A stretch of DNA of 64,000 nucleotides from Achromobacter anxifer (GTDB taxonomy: Bacteria; Pseudomonadota; Gammaproteobacteria; Burkholderiales; Burkholderiaceae_B): assembly GCF_903652925.1 (NCBI RefSeq), contig NZ_CAHLAR010000001.1, positions 1,090,057 through 1,154,056 on the forward strand, in the 5' to 3' direction. The notes under the pieces were generated by a model, which was not told the origin of the DNA, did not search any database, and saw only the letters and a program-made list of their open reading frames with translations. This document shows positions 41,298-50,191 of the stretch, piece after piece. The position numbers and the translations under genes were made by a program. How positions within the stretch are numbered: position 1 is the stretch's first letter; every line of letters starts with the position of its first letter.

Positions 41298-43924
41298 GGG
41301 CGGCGGGCGGCCGGATTGATGGTGTCCGAGAGGATAGCGGGAATCACGCCGCCCAGGCGCAGCAGTCTGATTTCCAGCCGGGTCTCGACCGCGGCTGTGG
41401 CGCGCAGCGCATCGGCCGCGCCGTCCGCGCGCAGGATGCGCACCGCCACGGACCCGCGCGGCGTCAGCGCCGCGGCCTGGGCGTCGACCTCGATCCGGTC
41501 GCCCGCCCGCAGCCGCAGCGTGGCGGGCGTGACGCCCTCGGGCAGGCGCAGCGGCAGGATGCCCATGCCGATCAGGTTGGAGCGATGGATGCGTTCAAAG
41601 CTGACCGCCAGCACCGCGCGGATGCCCAGCAGGCGCTGGCCCTTGGCGGCCCAGTCGCGCGAGGACCCGGTGCCGAAGCGTTCGCCCGCCACCAGCACCA
41701 CGGCCTGTCCGGCGCGCGCGTAGCGGCCGGCGGCCTCCCAGATCGACTCCACCCTGCCGCTGGGCGCGTGCAGCGTGTGGCCCACGGGGGCGTCGGGACA
41801 GAGCAGGTTGACCAGGCTTTTGCTGTAGAACGCCGCGCGCATCATGACCTGCCAGTTGCCGCGGCGCGAGGCGAACACGTTGAGGTCGCCGCGGTCCTCG
41901 CCACGCTCGACGAGGAAGTCGGCGATGGGGCTGTCGGGCGGAATGGCGCTGGCGGGAGACAGGTGGTCGGTGGTCACGTCGTCGCCCAGCACCAGCAAGG
42001 GATGCGCGGCATAGCGGCCCAGCTGGCTGGATTCGCCGGCGCCGGCGAAGGGCGGGCGGCGCAGCGCATTGGAGGCGGGGTTCCAGGGAAAGCGCGCCGT
42101 GTCGGGCGATTGCAGGTCCTGCCAGACGGGGTTGGCGCTGGCCGCCTGGAAGGCGCTGCGGTAGTCGGCCGGCTGCTGGCCGGCGGCCAGCGCGGCGTCG
42201 ATGTCGGCGTCGTCGGGCCAGAGTTCGCGCAGGTAGACGGGACGACCGTCGGGCGCGGTCTGCACCGGCTCGCAGCTGAGGTCGCGCTCCGCGTCGCCCG
42301 CCAGCGCGTAGGCGATCACCAGCGCCGGCGACATCAGGAAGCCCAGGTCCAGGTCGGGATGGATGCGGCCCGCGAAGTTGCGGTTGCCGGACAGCACCGC
42401 TACCGGATGCACCGAGCCCGCCGCCATGGCCTCGCACACCGCCGCGGGCAGCGGGCCGGAATTGCCGATGCAGGTGGTGCAGCCGTAGCCCACGATGTCG
42501 AAGCCCATCGCGGCCAGGTCTTGCAGCAGGCCGGCGCGACCCAGGTATGCGGCGGCGGCGGGCGAACCCGGAGCCAGCGACGTCTTCACCCAGGCGGGCA
42601 CGCGCAGGCCGGCCTGGCGCGCCTTGCGGGCCAGCAGGCCGGCCGCCGTCAGAAGCCGCGGGTCCGAGGTGTTGGTGCAGCTGGTGATGGCGGCGATGGC
42701 GATGGCGTGGCGCGGCAGGGTACCGCCGGCAGCGGGGGCGGACGGCAGCTCCGCCAGGATGCGCCGGGTGTGGCTATAGGGATGCAGGTCCTGCGGCCGC
42801 CTGGGGCCGGCCACGTGCATCTGCACCTGGTCCAGCGCGATCTCGACCACGCGGGTATAGCGCGGCGCGGCGGCCGGGTCGTAGGCAATGCCGGCGCGTT
42901 CGGCGTAGGCCCGTACCCGCGCGATCAGCGACTCCGGGCGGCCCGTCTGGCGCAGATAGTCGAGCGTGGCCGCGTCGATCGGAAAGTAGCCGGTCGTGGC
43001 GCCGTACTCCGGCGCCATGTTGGCCACCACGCAGCGGCTGCCGGCCGACAGTGCGGCCACGCCCGGCCCGTAGAACTCGACGAACTCGCCGGACACCTGG
43101 ATTTCGCGCAGGCGCTGGGTCACGGTCAGCGCCAGGTCGGTTGCGGTCACGCCCGGCGCCAGGGCGCCGCTCAGGCGCACGCCGATCACGTCGGGAATGC
43201 GCAGCAGCGTGGGCATGCCGAACATCACGGTCTGCGCCTCCAGCCCGCCCACGCCCCAGCCCAGCACGCCGATGCCGTTGATCATGGGCGTGTGGCTGTC
43301 GGTGCCTATCATCATGTCCGGATGCAGCGCGATGCCGTCCGGGCCCGCCCGTTCGCAGACCACGGTGGCCAGCTGTTCGAGGTTGATGGTGTGCATGATG
43401 CCGGTGCCCGGCGGATGGATGCGCACATTGGACAAGGCCTTGGAGGCCCAGCGCAGGAAGCGGTAGCGCTCCGCGTTGAGGCGCAGCTCCAGTTCCAGGT
43501 TCTGCGCCGCGGCGTCGGGGCGGCCATAGGCCTGCACCGCCAGCGAATGGTCCACCGACACGTCCACCGGCAGCACCGGATTCAACGCGGCGGGATCGAC
43601 GCCGGCTTCGGCCAGCGCGTCGCGCATCGCGGCGATGTCCACCAGCGCGGGCGTGCTGGTGGTGTCGTGCATCAGCACGCGCCCCGGCTGGAAGGCGATC
43701 TCGGCTTCGCTGGTGCCGTGCTCAAGCCAGCCGAACAGTGCCGCCACCGCGGCATCGCGCTCCGCGTCCTGCATGTTGCGCACTGCGTTTTCCAGCAGCA
43801 GCCGCAGCACCACGGGCAGGCGGAAGTACTCAGGTCCGTACGTGCCGGGCAGGTCGGCGCAGGTGTGGCGGACGCCGTCCAGCGTGAAGCTGGCGCGAAG
43901 AGGGGCGGCGGTGGTCGTATCCAT
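41294..43924 (-). CDS. acnA: aconitate hydratase A
   Basis: 876 residues. Isomerises citrate to isocitrate; can also act on 2-methylcitrate-cycle acids. Cluster cysteines lie in ITSCTNTSDPR and GYGCTTCIGNSGPL; other family blocks are GVLGWGVGGLEAQTVMFG, NMAPEYGATTGYFPID, SGNRNFAGRIHPDL, and GERFGTGSSRDWAAKG in the swivelling domain. It is a little shorter than the housekeeping enzyme (about 900) and is paired with a GntR gene, which suggests a second, inducible aconitase. ATG at 43924 gives MDTTTAAP; earlier in-frame ATGs lie in the promoter region. Confidence 0.94.
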   Translation of the reverse strand: MDTTTAAPLRASFTLDGVRHTCADLPGTYGPEYFRLPVVLRLLLENAVRNMQDAERDAAVAALFGWLEHGTSEAEIAFQPGRVLMHDTTSTPALVDIAAMRDALAEAGVDPAALNPVLPVDVSVDHSLAVQAYGRPDAAAQNLELELRLNAERYRFLRWASKALSNVRIHPPGTGIMHTINLEQLATVVCERAGPDGIALHPDMMIGTDSHTPMINGIGVLGWGVGGLEAQTVMFGMPTLLRIPDVIGVRLSGALAPGVTATDLALTVTQRLREIQVSGEFVEFYGPGVAALSAGSRCVVANMAPEYGATTGYFPIDAATLDYLRQTGRPESLIARVRAYAERAGIAYDPAAAPRYTRVVEIALDQVQMHVAGPRRPQDLHPYSHTRRILAELPSAPAAGGTLPRHAIAIAAITSCTNTSDPRLLTAAGLLARKARQAGLRVPAWVKTSLAPGSPAAAAYLGRAGLLQDLAAMGFDIVGYGCTTCIGNSGPLPAAVCEAMAAGSVHPVAVLSGNRNFAGRIHPDLDLGFLMSPALVIAYALAGDAERDLSCEPVQTAPDGRPVYLRELWPDDADIDAALAAGQQPADYRSAFQAASANPVWQDLQSPDTARFPWNPASNALRRPPFAGAGESSQLGRYAAHPLLVLGDDVTTDHLSPASAIPPDSPIADFLVERGEDRGDLNVFASRRGNWQVMMRAAFYSKSLVNLLCPDAPVGHTLHAPSGRVESIWEAAGRYARAGQAVVLVAGERFGTGSSRDWAAKGQRLLGIRAVLAVSFERIHRSNLIGMGILPLRLPEGVTPATLRLRAGDRIEVDAQAAALTPRGSVAVRILRADGAADALRATAAVETRLEIRLLRLGGVIPAILSDTINPAARRP

Positions 43925-43934
43925 GGCCGCTATT

Positions 43935-43960
43935 TTGCATATTGGATTATTAAAATGCAA
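43935..43960. promoter_or_regulatory. candidate operator upstream of acnA
   Basis: TTGCAT (43935-43940) and ATGCAA (43955-43960) form an inverted repeat across a 14-base AT-rich spacer, 11-36 bases upstream of the acnA start in an otherwise GC-rich region. It is a candidate site for the co-transcribed GntR protein. Confidence 0.4.
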
Positions 43961-44078
43961 TTAAGAAGAATAGGGGGCGTATGGAGCAGAACGCCAGCGC
44001 TGCCGCTGGTCCTCCAGGGACAGCGGGTAGCCTTGCAGTATGCTTACCCGCTTCATGGACACTCCGAAGTTGCCTGCA

Positions 44079-44768
44079 ATGACTGATTTCCCCTTCGATG
44101 CCGTGCTGTTCGACTGCGACGGCGTGCTGGTCGATTCCGAACCCATCACCAGCCGCGTGCTGACCGAGATGCTCAATGAACTGGGCTGGGGCATCACGCA
44201 TGCGGAAACCATGCAGATCTTCACGGGCAAGGCGGTCAGGGACGAACTGCCGCTGATCGAGTCCCGCACGGGCGCGAAGATCACGCCGGACTGGTTCGAC
44301 CAGTTCCGCCAGCGCCGCAATGCCGCGCTGGACCGTGACTTGCTCGAGATTCCGGGCGCGCCTGACGCGGTGCGGGCCCTGCACGTGGCGCTGGACGGCC
44401 GCATCGCGGTCGCTTCGGGCGCGGACCGCCGCAAGGTGGAATTGCAGCTGGCCAAGGTCGGCATCGCCGACTGCTTCCGCGAGCGCGTCTTCAGCGGCCA
44501 TGAAATGCCGCGCAGCAAGCCCTATCCCGACGTGTACCTGGCGGCCGCGCTGGCGCTGGGCGTGGAGCCCGGCCGCTGCGCCATCGTGGAAGACACGGTG
44601 ACCGGCGCCACCGCGGGCGTGGCAGCCGGCGCCACGGTGTTCGGCTACAGCCCGGACGCCAACGGCCATAGCGGCGCCGAGGCCTTGCGCGACGTGGGCG
44701 TGGCCCACGTGTTCACCGACATGAAGCAACTGCCGGCGCTGCTGGCAGCCTGGAAGCTGGCCAGCTAG
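44079..44768 (+). CDS. HAD-superfamily phosphatase (beta-phosphoglucomutase/Gph-like)
   Basis: 229 residues from the ATG at 44079; ATGs at 44040 and 44055 are alternatives with no better ribosome-binding site. HAD motif I is FDCDGVLVDSEP (nucleophile and acid Asp), motif II VASGADRRK, motif III around SKPYPDVYLAAA (Lys), and motif IV AIVEDTVTGATAG. An alpha-helical cap lies between motifs I and II, as in subclass IA phosphatases acting on sugar phosphates or phosphoglycolate. Divergent from acnA with about 150 bases between. Confidence 0.86.
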   Translation: MTDFPFDAVLFDCDGVLVDSEPITSRVLTEMLNELGWGITHAETMQIFTGKAVRDELPLIESRTGAKITPDWFDQFRQRRNAALDRDLLEIPGAPDAVRALHVALDGRIAVASGADRRKVELQLAKVGIADCFRERVFSGHEMPRSKPYPDVYLAAALALGVEPGRCAIVEDTVTGATAGVAAGATVFGYSPDANGHSGAEALRDVGVAHVFTDMKQLPALLAAWKLAS

Positions 44769-44832
44769 GGCTCTGCTTTCCAGGGCGCGCAGGCCCAGGC
44801 CTGCCGCCCGCGCGCCGCGCGCCGCGCGGATT

Positions 44833-45606
44833 TCAGCGCGCGTACTGCTCGCCGCCATCCAGGTCTATCACCGTTCCGCTCAGGTAGCCGGCGCGCGGCG
44901 AGGCGCCGAACACGATCATGTCGGCGACTTCATCGGGTTCCATCAGGCGGCCGAAGGGCAGGTCCGACAGCGTTTCCTGCCAGCGGTTTTCGTCGCCCCA
45001 GCGAGCCTGCGCGCGCTGCTTCGCCAGGGTCAGCACGCGGTCGGTGCGGGTGCGCGAAGGATTCACGCCGAACACGCGCACTCCGTGGCGCGGCGCATCT
45101 CCGCCCAGGGCGCGGGTGAAGGCGATGAGCGAGGCATTGGCCGCCGCGCCGCAGATGTAGTCGGCGCGCGGCGCCGAGCCCGCCATGCCGATGATGTTGG
45201 CGATGACGCCCGCGCCGGCCTCGCGCATGCGCGGGTAGTAGTGGCGCGCCAGGCTGATGTAGCCGTGCACCTTCAGTTCCCAGCCGGCGCGCCAGCGCTC
45301 TTCCTGTACCTGGTCGAGCGCGCCGCCGGGCACGGCGCCGGCATTGTTGACCAGGATGTCGATGTCGCCCGCTTCCTGGCTCAGGCGTTCCGCCGCGCCG
45401 GGCTGCGCCAGGTCCAGCGTGACGGCCCGGGCCTGCCTGCCGGTCTGCTCGCGTATCGCGTCGGCGGCCGCGCGCAGCGCCGCATCGTCGCGCGCCACCA
45501 GTATCGGTTCGGCGCCTTCGCGCGCGAAGGCGAGGGCGCAGGCCAGGCCTATGCCCTTGGATGCGCCCGTGATGAGCACGCGTTTACCGTCCAGCTGCAA
45601 ATCCAT
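44833..45606 (-). CDS. SDR-family protein lacking the canonical catalytic Lys
   Basis: 257 residues. NAD(P)-binding motif TGASKGIG at 13-20 and VNNAG at 86-90 are intact. The active site is not: Tyr150 is followed by ICGA, so residue 154 is Ala instead of Lys, and no Ser occupies the usual NIS position (NIIGMAG). The C-terminal DGG segment is normal. GGAGGAG lies before the ATG. It may work with other residues or bind cofactor without classical turnover. Divergent from the MgtC/SapB gene. Confidence 0.82.
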   Translation of the reverse strand: MDLQLDGKRVLITGASKGIGLACALAFAREGAEPILVARDDAALRAAADAIREQTGRQARAVTLDLAQPGAAERLSQEAGDIDILVNNAGAVPGGALDQVQEERWRAGWELKVHGYISLARHYYPRMREAGAGVIANIIGMAGSAPRADYICGAAANASLIAFTRALGGDAPRHGVRVFGVNPSRTRTDRVLTLAKQRAQARWGDENRWQETLSDLPFGRLMEPDEVADMIVFGASPRAGYLSGTVIDLDGGEQYAR

Positions 45607-45765
45607 GAACTCCTCCCGTTTTTGTCGTCGTCCGTGCGCGGTGCCGCCGCACGCCAGCTTGGTTGTAAACCAGTTGTGCCGATATGTGCCAGTGCGTGCG
45701 CGGCAGGGCGGCATGGGCGCGCCGGCTGCTATGCTGGCTCGACCCCTGACCGCAAGGAGACGGCG

Positions 45766-46284
45766 ATGGCGGAAATCTGGCTGGAAATCTGGTCCACCAC
45801 GCGCAGCGAGTTTGCCGACATCCCCGACGTGGGCGAGGCGACCCGCATCGTGCTGCGGCTGAGCGTGGCCATGCTGCTGGGCGGCCTGCTGGGCTACGAG
45901 CGCGAGCGCAGCGGCAAGGCCGCCGGGCTGCGTACCCATATGCTGGTGGCGCTGGGCGCGGCGATCTTCGTGCTGGTGCCGCTGCAAGGCGGCATGGAGG
46001 TCGGCGACTTGAGCCGGGTGCTGCAAGGCGTGATCGCCGGCATTGGCTTCCTGGGGGCGGGCGCTATCATCAAGTTGAGCGACGAGCGCGAGATCCGCGG
46101 GCTGACCACGTCGGCCGGCATCTGGATGACGGCCGCGATCGGCGTGGCGGCGGGCATGGGGCGCGAGGCCACCGCCGTGGTCAGCACTCTGATGGCGCTG
46201 TTCGTGCTGGCCGTGTTGCGGCGCGTCGAGGCGCGCATCGCCGCGCGCCACGAACACAAGGTCATCGCTTCAGGCGTCAAGTAG
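45766..46284 (+). CDS. MgtC/SapB family membrane protein
   Basis: 172 residues with about four membrane segments. RLSVAMLLGGLLGYERERSGKAAGLRTHMLVALGAAIFVLVPL and IAGIGFLGAGAIIKLSDEREIRGLTTSAGIWMTAAIGVAAGMG are the family signatures. MgtC proteins are involved in magnesium starvation and membrane potential; the E-R-E/RT-H segment is conserved. It has the short MgtC form without the large C-terminal domain. AAGGAGA at 45754-45760 supports the ATG. Ends 10 bases from a converging SDR gene. Confidence 0.9.
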   Translation: MAEIWLEIWSTTRSEFADIPDVGEATRIVLRLSVAMLLGGLLGYERERSGKAAGLRTHMLVALGAAIFVLVPLQGGMEVGDLSRVLQGVIAGIGFLGAGAIIKLSDEREIRGLTTSAGIWMTAAIGVAAGMGREATAVVSTLMALFVLAVLRRVEARIAARHEHKVIASGVK

Positions 46285-46294
46285 GGCCGGCGCC

Positions 46295-47041
46295 TCAGCT
46301 GCCGCCCGACACGTCGATGAAGGAGCCGCTGGTGTAGCCGGCCTCGTCCGAGAACAGCCACATCACGGCCCCTGCCACTTCGTCCACGGTGCCGCCGCGG
46401 CGCAGCGGGATCGCGCCCTTGAGGCGGTCGACGCGGCCCGGCTCGCCGCCGCTGGCGTGCATGTCGGTGTAGATGGTGCCGGGCCGCACGCCATTGACGC
46501 GGATGCCTTCCGGCGCGACTTCCTTGGACAGGCCTATGGTCATCGTGTCCAGCGCGCCCTTGGACGCCGCGTAGTCCACGTATTCGTTGGGCGAGCCAAG
46601 CCGGGCCGCGGCGGACGACACGTTGACGATGGCGCCGCCCTGACCGCCGTGGCGCGGAGACATCCGCCGCACCGCTTCGCGGGCGCACAAAAAGGCGCCG
46701 ATCACATTGGTGGACAGCACGCGCAGCAGGCGCTCGGCGCTCATTTCGTCCACGCGCATCTGCCGTTCCAGGATGCCGGCGTTGTTGACCAGCGCGTCGA
46801 TGCGGCCCAGCTGCCGGTCGAGCTCGCCGTACATGCGCAGCACCTGGTCTTCTTGCGAGACGTCGGCCTGCAGCGCGACGGCGCGGCCGCCGCCGCGCAC
46901 GATGTCCGCGACGACCGCATTGGCGGCGTCCGCGTCGGACCGGTAGTTGACGCCTACCGCGTAGCCGCGCCGGGCGGCCAGGCGCGCGACCGCGGCGCCG
47001 ATGCCGCGGCCGCCGCCGGTGACAAGCATGATTTTGGACAT
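46295..47041 (-). CDS. SDR-family oxidoreductase (YgfF-like)
   Basis: 248 residues. Classical SDR with complete motifs: TGGGRGIGAAVA, NNAG, VNVSSAAARLGSPNEYVDYAASKGA (catalytic Ser, Tyr and Lys), and VRPGTIYTDMHA with SDEAGYTSGSFIDVSGG. The relatives are NAD(P)-dependent glucose 1-dehydrogenase or YgfF proteins; substrate unknown. AAGGAG precedes the ATG at 47041. Same strand as the cupin gene, 45 bases apart, so perhaps co-transcribed. Confidence 0.9.
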   Translation of the reverse strand: MSKIMLVTGGGRGIGAAVARLAARRGYAVGVNYRSDADAANAVVADIVRGGGRAVALQADVSQEDQVLRMYGELDRQLGRIDALVNNAGILERQMRVDEMSAERLLRVLSTNVIGAFLCAREAVRRMSPRHGGQGGAIVNVSSAAARLGSPNEYVDYAASKGALDTMTIGLSKEVAPEGIRVNGVRPGTIYTDMHASGGEPGRVDRLKGAIPLRRGGTVDEVAGAVMWLFSDEAGYTSGSFIDVSGGS

Positions 47042-47086
47042 GGCTGGCTCCTTGTGGTCCTGCACCTTAGCAGAAGGCCGCCGGGT

Positions 47087-47455
47087 TCAGATCCAGACGT
47101 CGTTCGGCGCGCTGCGATCGCCGCCCTGGTCGCCGGTGTTGCGCACGCCGCGCGGCTCGATCAGCAGCAATTTCACTTCCTCGGGCGCGCAGGGCTTGTG
47201 CTCCACGCCTTTGGGGACGACGGCCATTTCGCCCGGCCCCAGGTCGATGTGCCCGTCGCGCAGCGCGATGCGCAGGCGGCCTTCGATGACGATGAAGGTC
47301 TCGTCGGTGTCGGCATGGCTGTGCCAGATGAACTCGCCCTGGATCTTCACCAGCTTGAACTGGTAGTCGTTCATTTCGGCGACGACCCGGGGCATCCAGT
47401 GGTCGGAGATCAGCGCCAGTTTGTCGGCGAAGTTGATGGCGCGGATATCGGGCAT
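47087..47455 (-). CDS. cupin-domain protein
   Basis: 122 residues, single cupin barrel. Metal-binding motif 1 [16 protein letters not shown] is complete (two His, one Glu) and motif 2 is [11 protein letters not shown] (one His), so a metal site is likely. No catalytic partner is evident. Upstream of the SDR gene on the same strand. Confidence 0.85.
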   Translation of the reverse strand: MPDIRAINFADKLALISDHWMPRVVAEMNDYQFKLVKIQGEFIWHSHADTDETFIVIEGRLRIALRDGHIDLGPGEMAVVPKGVEHKPCAPEEVKLLLIEPRGVRNTGDQGGDRSAPNDVWI

Positions 47456-47549
47456 GGCGGCTTGTCCGGAAAGAATTGAGCAAGCTTCAGGATAGAAGGC
47501 CGCGTTCGCGCCGTCTTGTACGATCGTGCAGCTTTTTGGCGCCCGCGGT

Positions 47550-48359
47550 TCAGAGGCGCAGCATCCGGCGCCAGCGGTCCGGCGGCATGCCGTAGGTCTC
47601 GACGTGGCGGCGCGTCAGGTGGCTCTGGTCGGTGAAGCCGGCAGCGGCCGCGGCCTGCGCCAGCGGCATGCCCGCGGCGATGAGGCGGCGCGTCTGGTCC
47701 AGGCGGCGCAGCATCACATAGCGGTAGGGGCTGGTGCCGAACAGCGCGCGGAAGTCGCGCGAGAGGCTCCAGCGGTCCGTGCCCGCGGCGTTGGACAACT
47801 GTTCCAGCGTGATGGGCTGTTCGAGCGATGCATGGATGTACTGCCGCGCGCGCTCGGCCGCCGCGTAGTCGGGGCGGCGGCGCGTCGGCTTGCCGCCGGC
47901 CGCGGCGCACAGGGCATGGCTCAGCTCGTACAGCGCGTCGTCTTCCAGCAGCGGGTCGACGAGGTCATGCGTGTCCCGCAGCAATCTCGTGCTGGCCGCG
48001 CGCAGCCGGGGATCCGCCGAGATGCCGCCCGCGATGTAGGGCAGCGGCTGGCCGCCCAGGACCTGCTGGATCAGTGCGGGCTCCACATAGATCATGCGGT
48101 AATGAAAGCCGGCATCGGTGCCCGCCTGGCCGTCGTGGATCTCGTCGGGATGCAGCACGATGGTGCCGCCGGGCAGGCTGTGCCGCAGCCCGCGGCGGTA
48201 ATGGAAGCTCTGTACTCCCGCCAGCGTGTGGCCGATGGCATAGGTGTCGTGGCGGTGCATGCCGTAGCCCAGCCCGCCGAAATAGGCCTCGATGCGCTCC
48301 AGCTGGCCCGAGGGCGCGGCGCGCAATATCCAGTCCTGCTTCGGCGTGGTGGAAGGCAT
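47550..48359 (-). CDS. AraC-family transcriptional regulator
   Basis: 269 residues. N-terminal cupin sensor ([24 protein letters not shown] and HPDEIHDG), C-terminal pair of HTH motifs ([45 protein letters not shown] and [32 protein letters not shown]). It is similar in layout to the AraC gene at 60090-60893. Target not obvious; the cupin gene follows. Confidence 0.9.
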   Translation of the reverse strand: MPSTTPKQDWILRAAPSGQLERIEAYFGGLGYGMHRHDTYAIGHTLAGVQSFHYRRGLRHSLPGGTIVLHPDEIHDGQAGTDAGFHYRMIYVEPALIQQVLGGQPLPYIAGGISADPRLRAASTRLLRDTHDLVDPLLEDDALYELSHALCAAAGGKPTRRRPDYAAAERARQYIHASLEQPITLEQLSNAAGTDRWSLSRDFRALFGTSPYRYVMLRRLDQTRRLIAAGMPLAQAAAAAGFTDQSHLTRRHVETYGMPPDRWRRMLRL

Positions 48360-48425
48360 GAGGGGCTAGGTCGAGATCGTGCTTGCAGCCATTTTAGGCC
48401 TTGCCCCGGCGGCCGCGGCTCCGCC

Positions 48426-49418
48426 TCAATCCGCCTCGCGCAGCAGCCGCATGCCGACCAGCGGATAGCGCGTTTCCTGCGTGTTCCAGTTGCGGTAGGA
48501 GGCGCGCGTGTACAGCGCCCAGGTATGCCAGGAACCGCCGCGCCGCACGCGCACGTTGCCCGTGGCCGGGCCTTGCGGATCGTCCACGGGCGATTGCGCG
48601 TAATAGTCCTCGCCGTACCAGTCCGAGACCCATTCCCAGGCGTTGCCGTGCATGTCGTACAGGCCGAAGGCGTTGGGCGCGTAGCTGGCGACCGGCGCGG
48701 TGAAGGCATGGCCGTCGTGGCGGGCCGAGGCGTAGGTCTGCCATTTGGGCCAGTAGGGCGCGGCATCGGCGTCGAAGCCATTGCCCACGTCGGGCATGGC
48801 GGCGGGATCGTCGCCGTTCTGGTAGCGGGTGCGCGCGCCGGCGCGGCAGGCGTATTCCCATTCGGCTTCGGTGGGCAGGCGGTAGACCTTGCCCTCGGTC
48901 TGGGTCAGCCAGCGCGCCAGCGCGGTGGCGTCGTTCCAGCTGATGTTGACGACGGGATGGTCGTCGCCCTGCGCAAAGCCGGGGTTGCGCCAGGAATAGC
49001 GGCGGTCGCGGCCTTCGAAGGCGTCGCCGCGTTCGGACTTGTCGGGATCGTATTGCGCGTTGTAGCCATAGCCGCCGGTGCCGTCGGCCTCCGATTCGGG
49101 CACGTAGCCGGAGGCTTCGATGAAGCGGCGGAACTGGCCCACGGTGACTTCGGTGCGTTCCAGGTAGAACGGACGGGTGATGCGCACGGTATGGACCGGC
49201 GCCTCGTCGGACAGCTGGGCATAGCGGTCGGCGGGGTAGTGCGGATAGTCGCGCGCCAGCGCTTCGGGCGCTTCATCGCTGCCCATCTGGAAGGTGCCGG
49301 CGGGCACGAGCACGAAGCTCATGCCCAGCGAATTTTCCAGCCGGGCCGGCGCTTCGCCGGACCAGGCGGAGGTTGAAGCCAGGGTACAGAGCAAAGCCAA
49401 GGCAGAGCGTGTGCGCAT
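48426..49418 (-). CDS. SUMF1/FGE-fold secreted protein without FGE cysteines
   Basis: 330 residues. Signal peptide MRTRSALALLCTLASTSAWS; then the formylglycine-generating-enzyme fold: GMSFVLVPAGTFQMGSDE, VHTVRITRPFYLERTEVTVGQFRRFIEAS, HPVVNISWNDATALARWLTQ, YRLPTEAEWEYACRAG, and LYDMHGNAWEWVSDWYG. The C-terminal RRGGSWHTWALYTRASYRNW lacks the Cys pair that binds copper in aerobic FGE, so it should not make formylglycine. No sulfatase is nearby. It may bind ligand like other noncatalytic members. Confidence 0.85.
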   Translation of the reverse strand: MRTRSALALLCTLASTSAWSGEAPARLENSLGMSFVLVPAGTFQMGSDEAPEALARDYPHYPADRYAQLSDEAPVHTVRITRPFYLERTEVTVGQFRRFIEASGYVPESEADGTGGYGYNAQYDPDKSERGDAFEGRDRRYSWRNPGFAQGDDHPVVNISWNDATALARWLTQTEGKVYRLPTEAEWEYACRAGARTRYQNGDDPAAMPDVGNGFDADAAPYWPKWQTYASARHDGHAFTAPVASYAPNAFGLYDMHGNAWEWVSDWYGEDYYAQSPVDDPQGPATGNVRVRRGGSWHTWALYTRASYRNWNTQETRYPLVGMRLLREAD

Positions 49419-49513
49419 GGGAATCCGGCAGGCGAGGCATGAGGGTGCGCAATAGTAGAGCGGCCGCGTCCGGGCGGCCAGTAGAGGGGAACCCTCATGC
49501 CGCAGGCCAGGAT

Positions 49514-50185
49514 TCAGCCGGCCTTGCGGATGGTGAAGTTGATGCGCCGGCTGCCCAGCCGCGGATGCGGCAGGTCCTTCATGGGCATGATGCCGTGGTA
49601 GCGCAGCCGGTCGACGCCGCCCCAGACCGCCACGTCGCCATGGAACAGCGGCGTGCGGCTGGCCTTGTCCGTGCGCTGGTCGCCGCCGAACAGGAACATG
49701 GCCGGCATGCCCAGCGAGACGGACACGATGGGCGCGCCGTAGTCGCGCTCGTTCCTGTCCTGGTGCAATGACAGGCGGGACCCAGGCTCGTAGCGGTTGA
49801 CCAGGCACGCATCGGGCTCGAAGCCGGGGAAGCCGGCCTCGGCCGCGGCATCCCGGGCCAGCCGCAGAAAGGCCTCGGGCATGTCGGGCCAGGGCAGGCC
49901 GGATTGCGGATCGGTGCGCGTGTAGCGATAGCCGCGAGCGTCGCTGGTCCAGCCCAGCTGGCCGCAGTTGGTCAGCGCCACGGACATGGTGTAGCCGCCT
50001 GCCGTTTCCATGTGGCGGAAGGGCGCCTGCGCCGCCACGGCGTCGACGCCGGCGAGCAGCGCCTCGGCCACGGGCAAGGCATAGCCGCGCAGCACCATGG
50101 CTTGCGGGCCCAGCAGGATGCGTCCGCCTTGCGCGGCGCCGGCGCCGTCGTCGTGGTCGCCGAAGAGGTCCAGGTTGGTCGCCAT
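49514..50185 (-). CDS. alkB: alpha-ketoglutarate-dependent DNA dealkylase AlkB
   Basis: 223 residues. Repairs 1-methyladenine and 3-methylcytosine by oxidative demethylation. Fe(II) ligands lie in SLHQDRNERD (HxD) and in FHGDVAVWGGVDRLRYHGI; the oxoglutarate-binding Arg residues are in RRINFTIRK. The N-terminal YTMSVALTNCGQLGWTSDARGYRY nucleotide-recognition lid is typical. It begins six bases after the phospholipase-D gene stop, so probably co-transcribed. No ada gene is adjacent. Confidence 0.93.
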   Translation of the reverse strand: MATNLDLFGDHDDGAGAAQGGRILLGPQAMVLRGYALPVAEALLAGVDAVAAQAPFRHMETAGGYTMSVALTNCGQLGWTSDARGYRYTRTDPQSGLPWPDMPEAFLRLARDAAAEAGFPGFEPDACLVNRYEPGSRLSLHQDRNERDYGAPIVSVSLGMPAMFLFGGDQRTDKASRTPLFHGDVAVWGGVDRLRYHGIMPMKDLPHPRLGSRRINFTIRKAG

Positions 50186-50191
50186 GTCAGC

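Noticed and set aside
41585-44086. 833-residue plus-strand frame opposite acnA
   Set aside because: Shadow of aconitase; His/Gln/Arg/Gly-rich with no recognisable domain.
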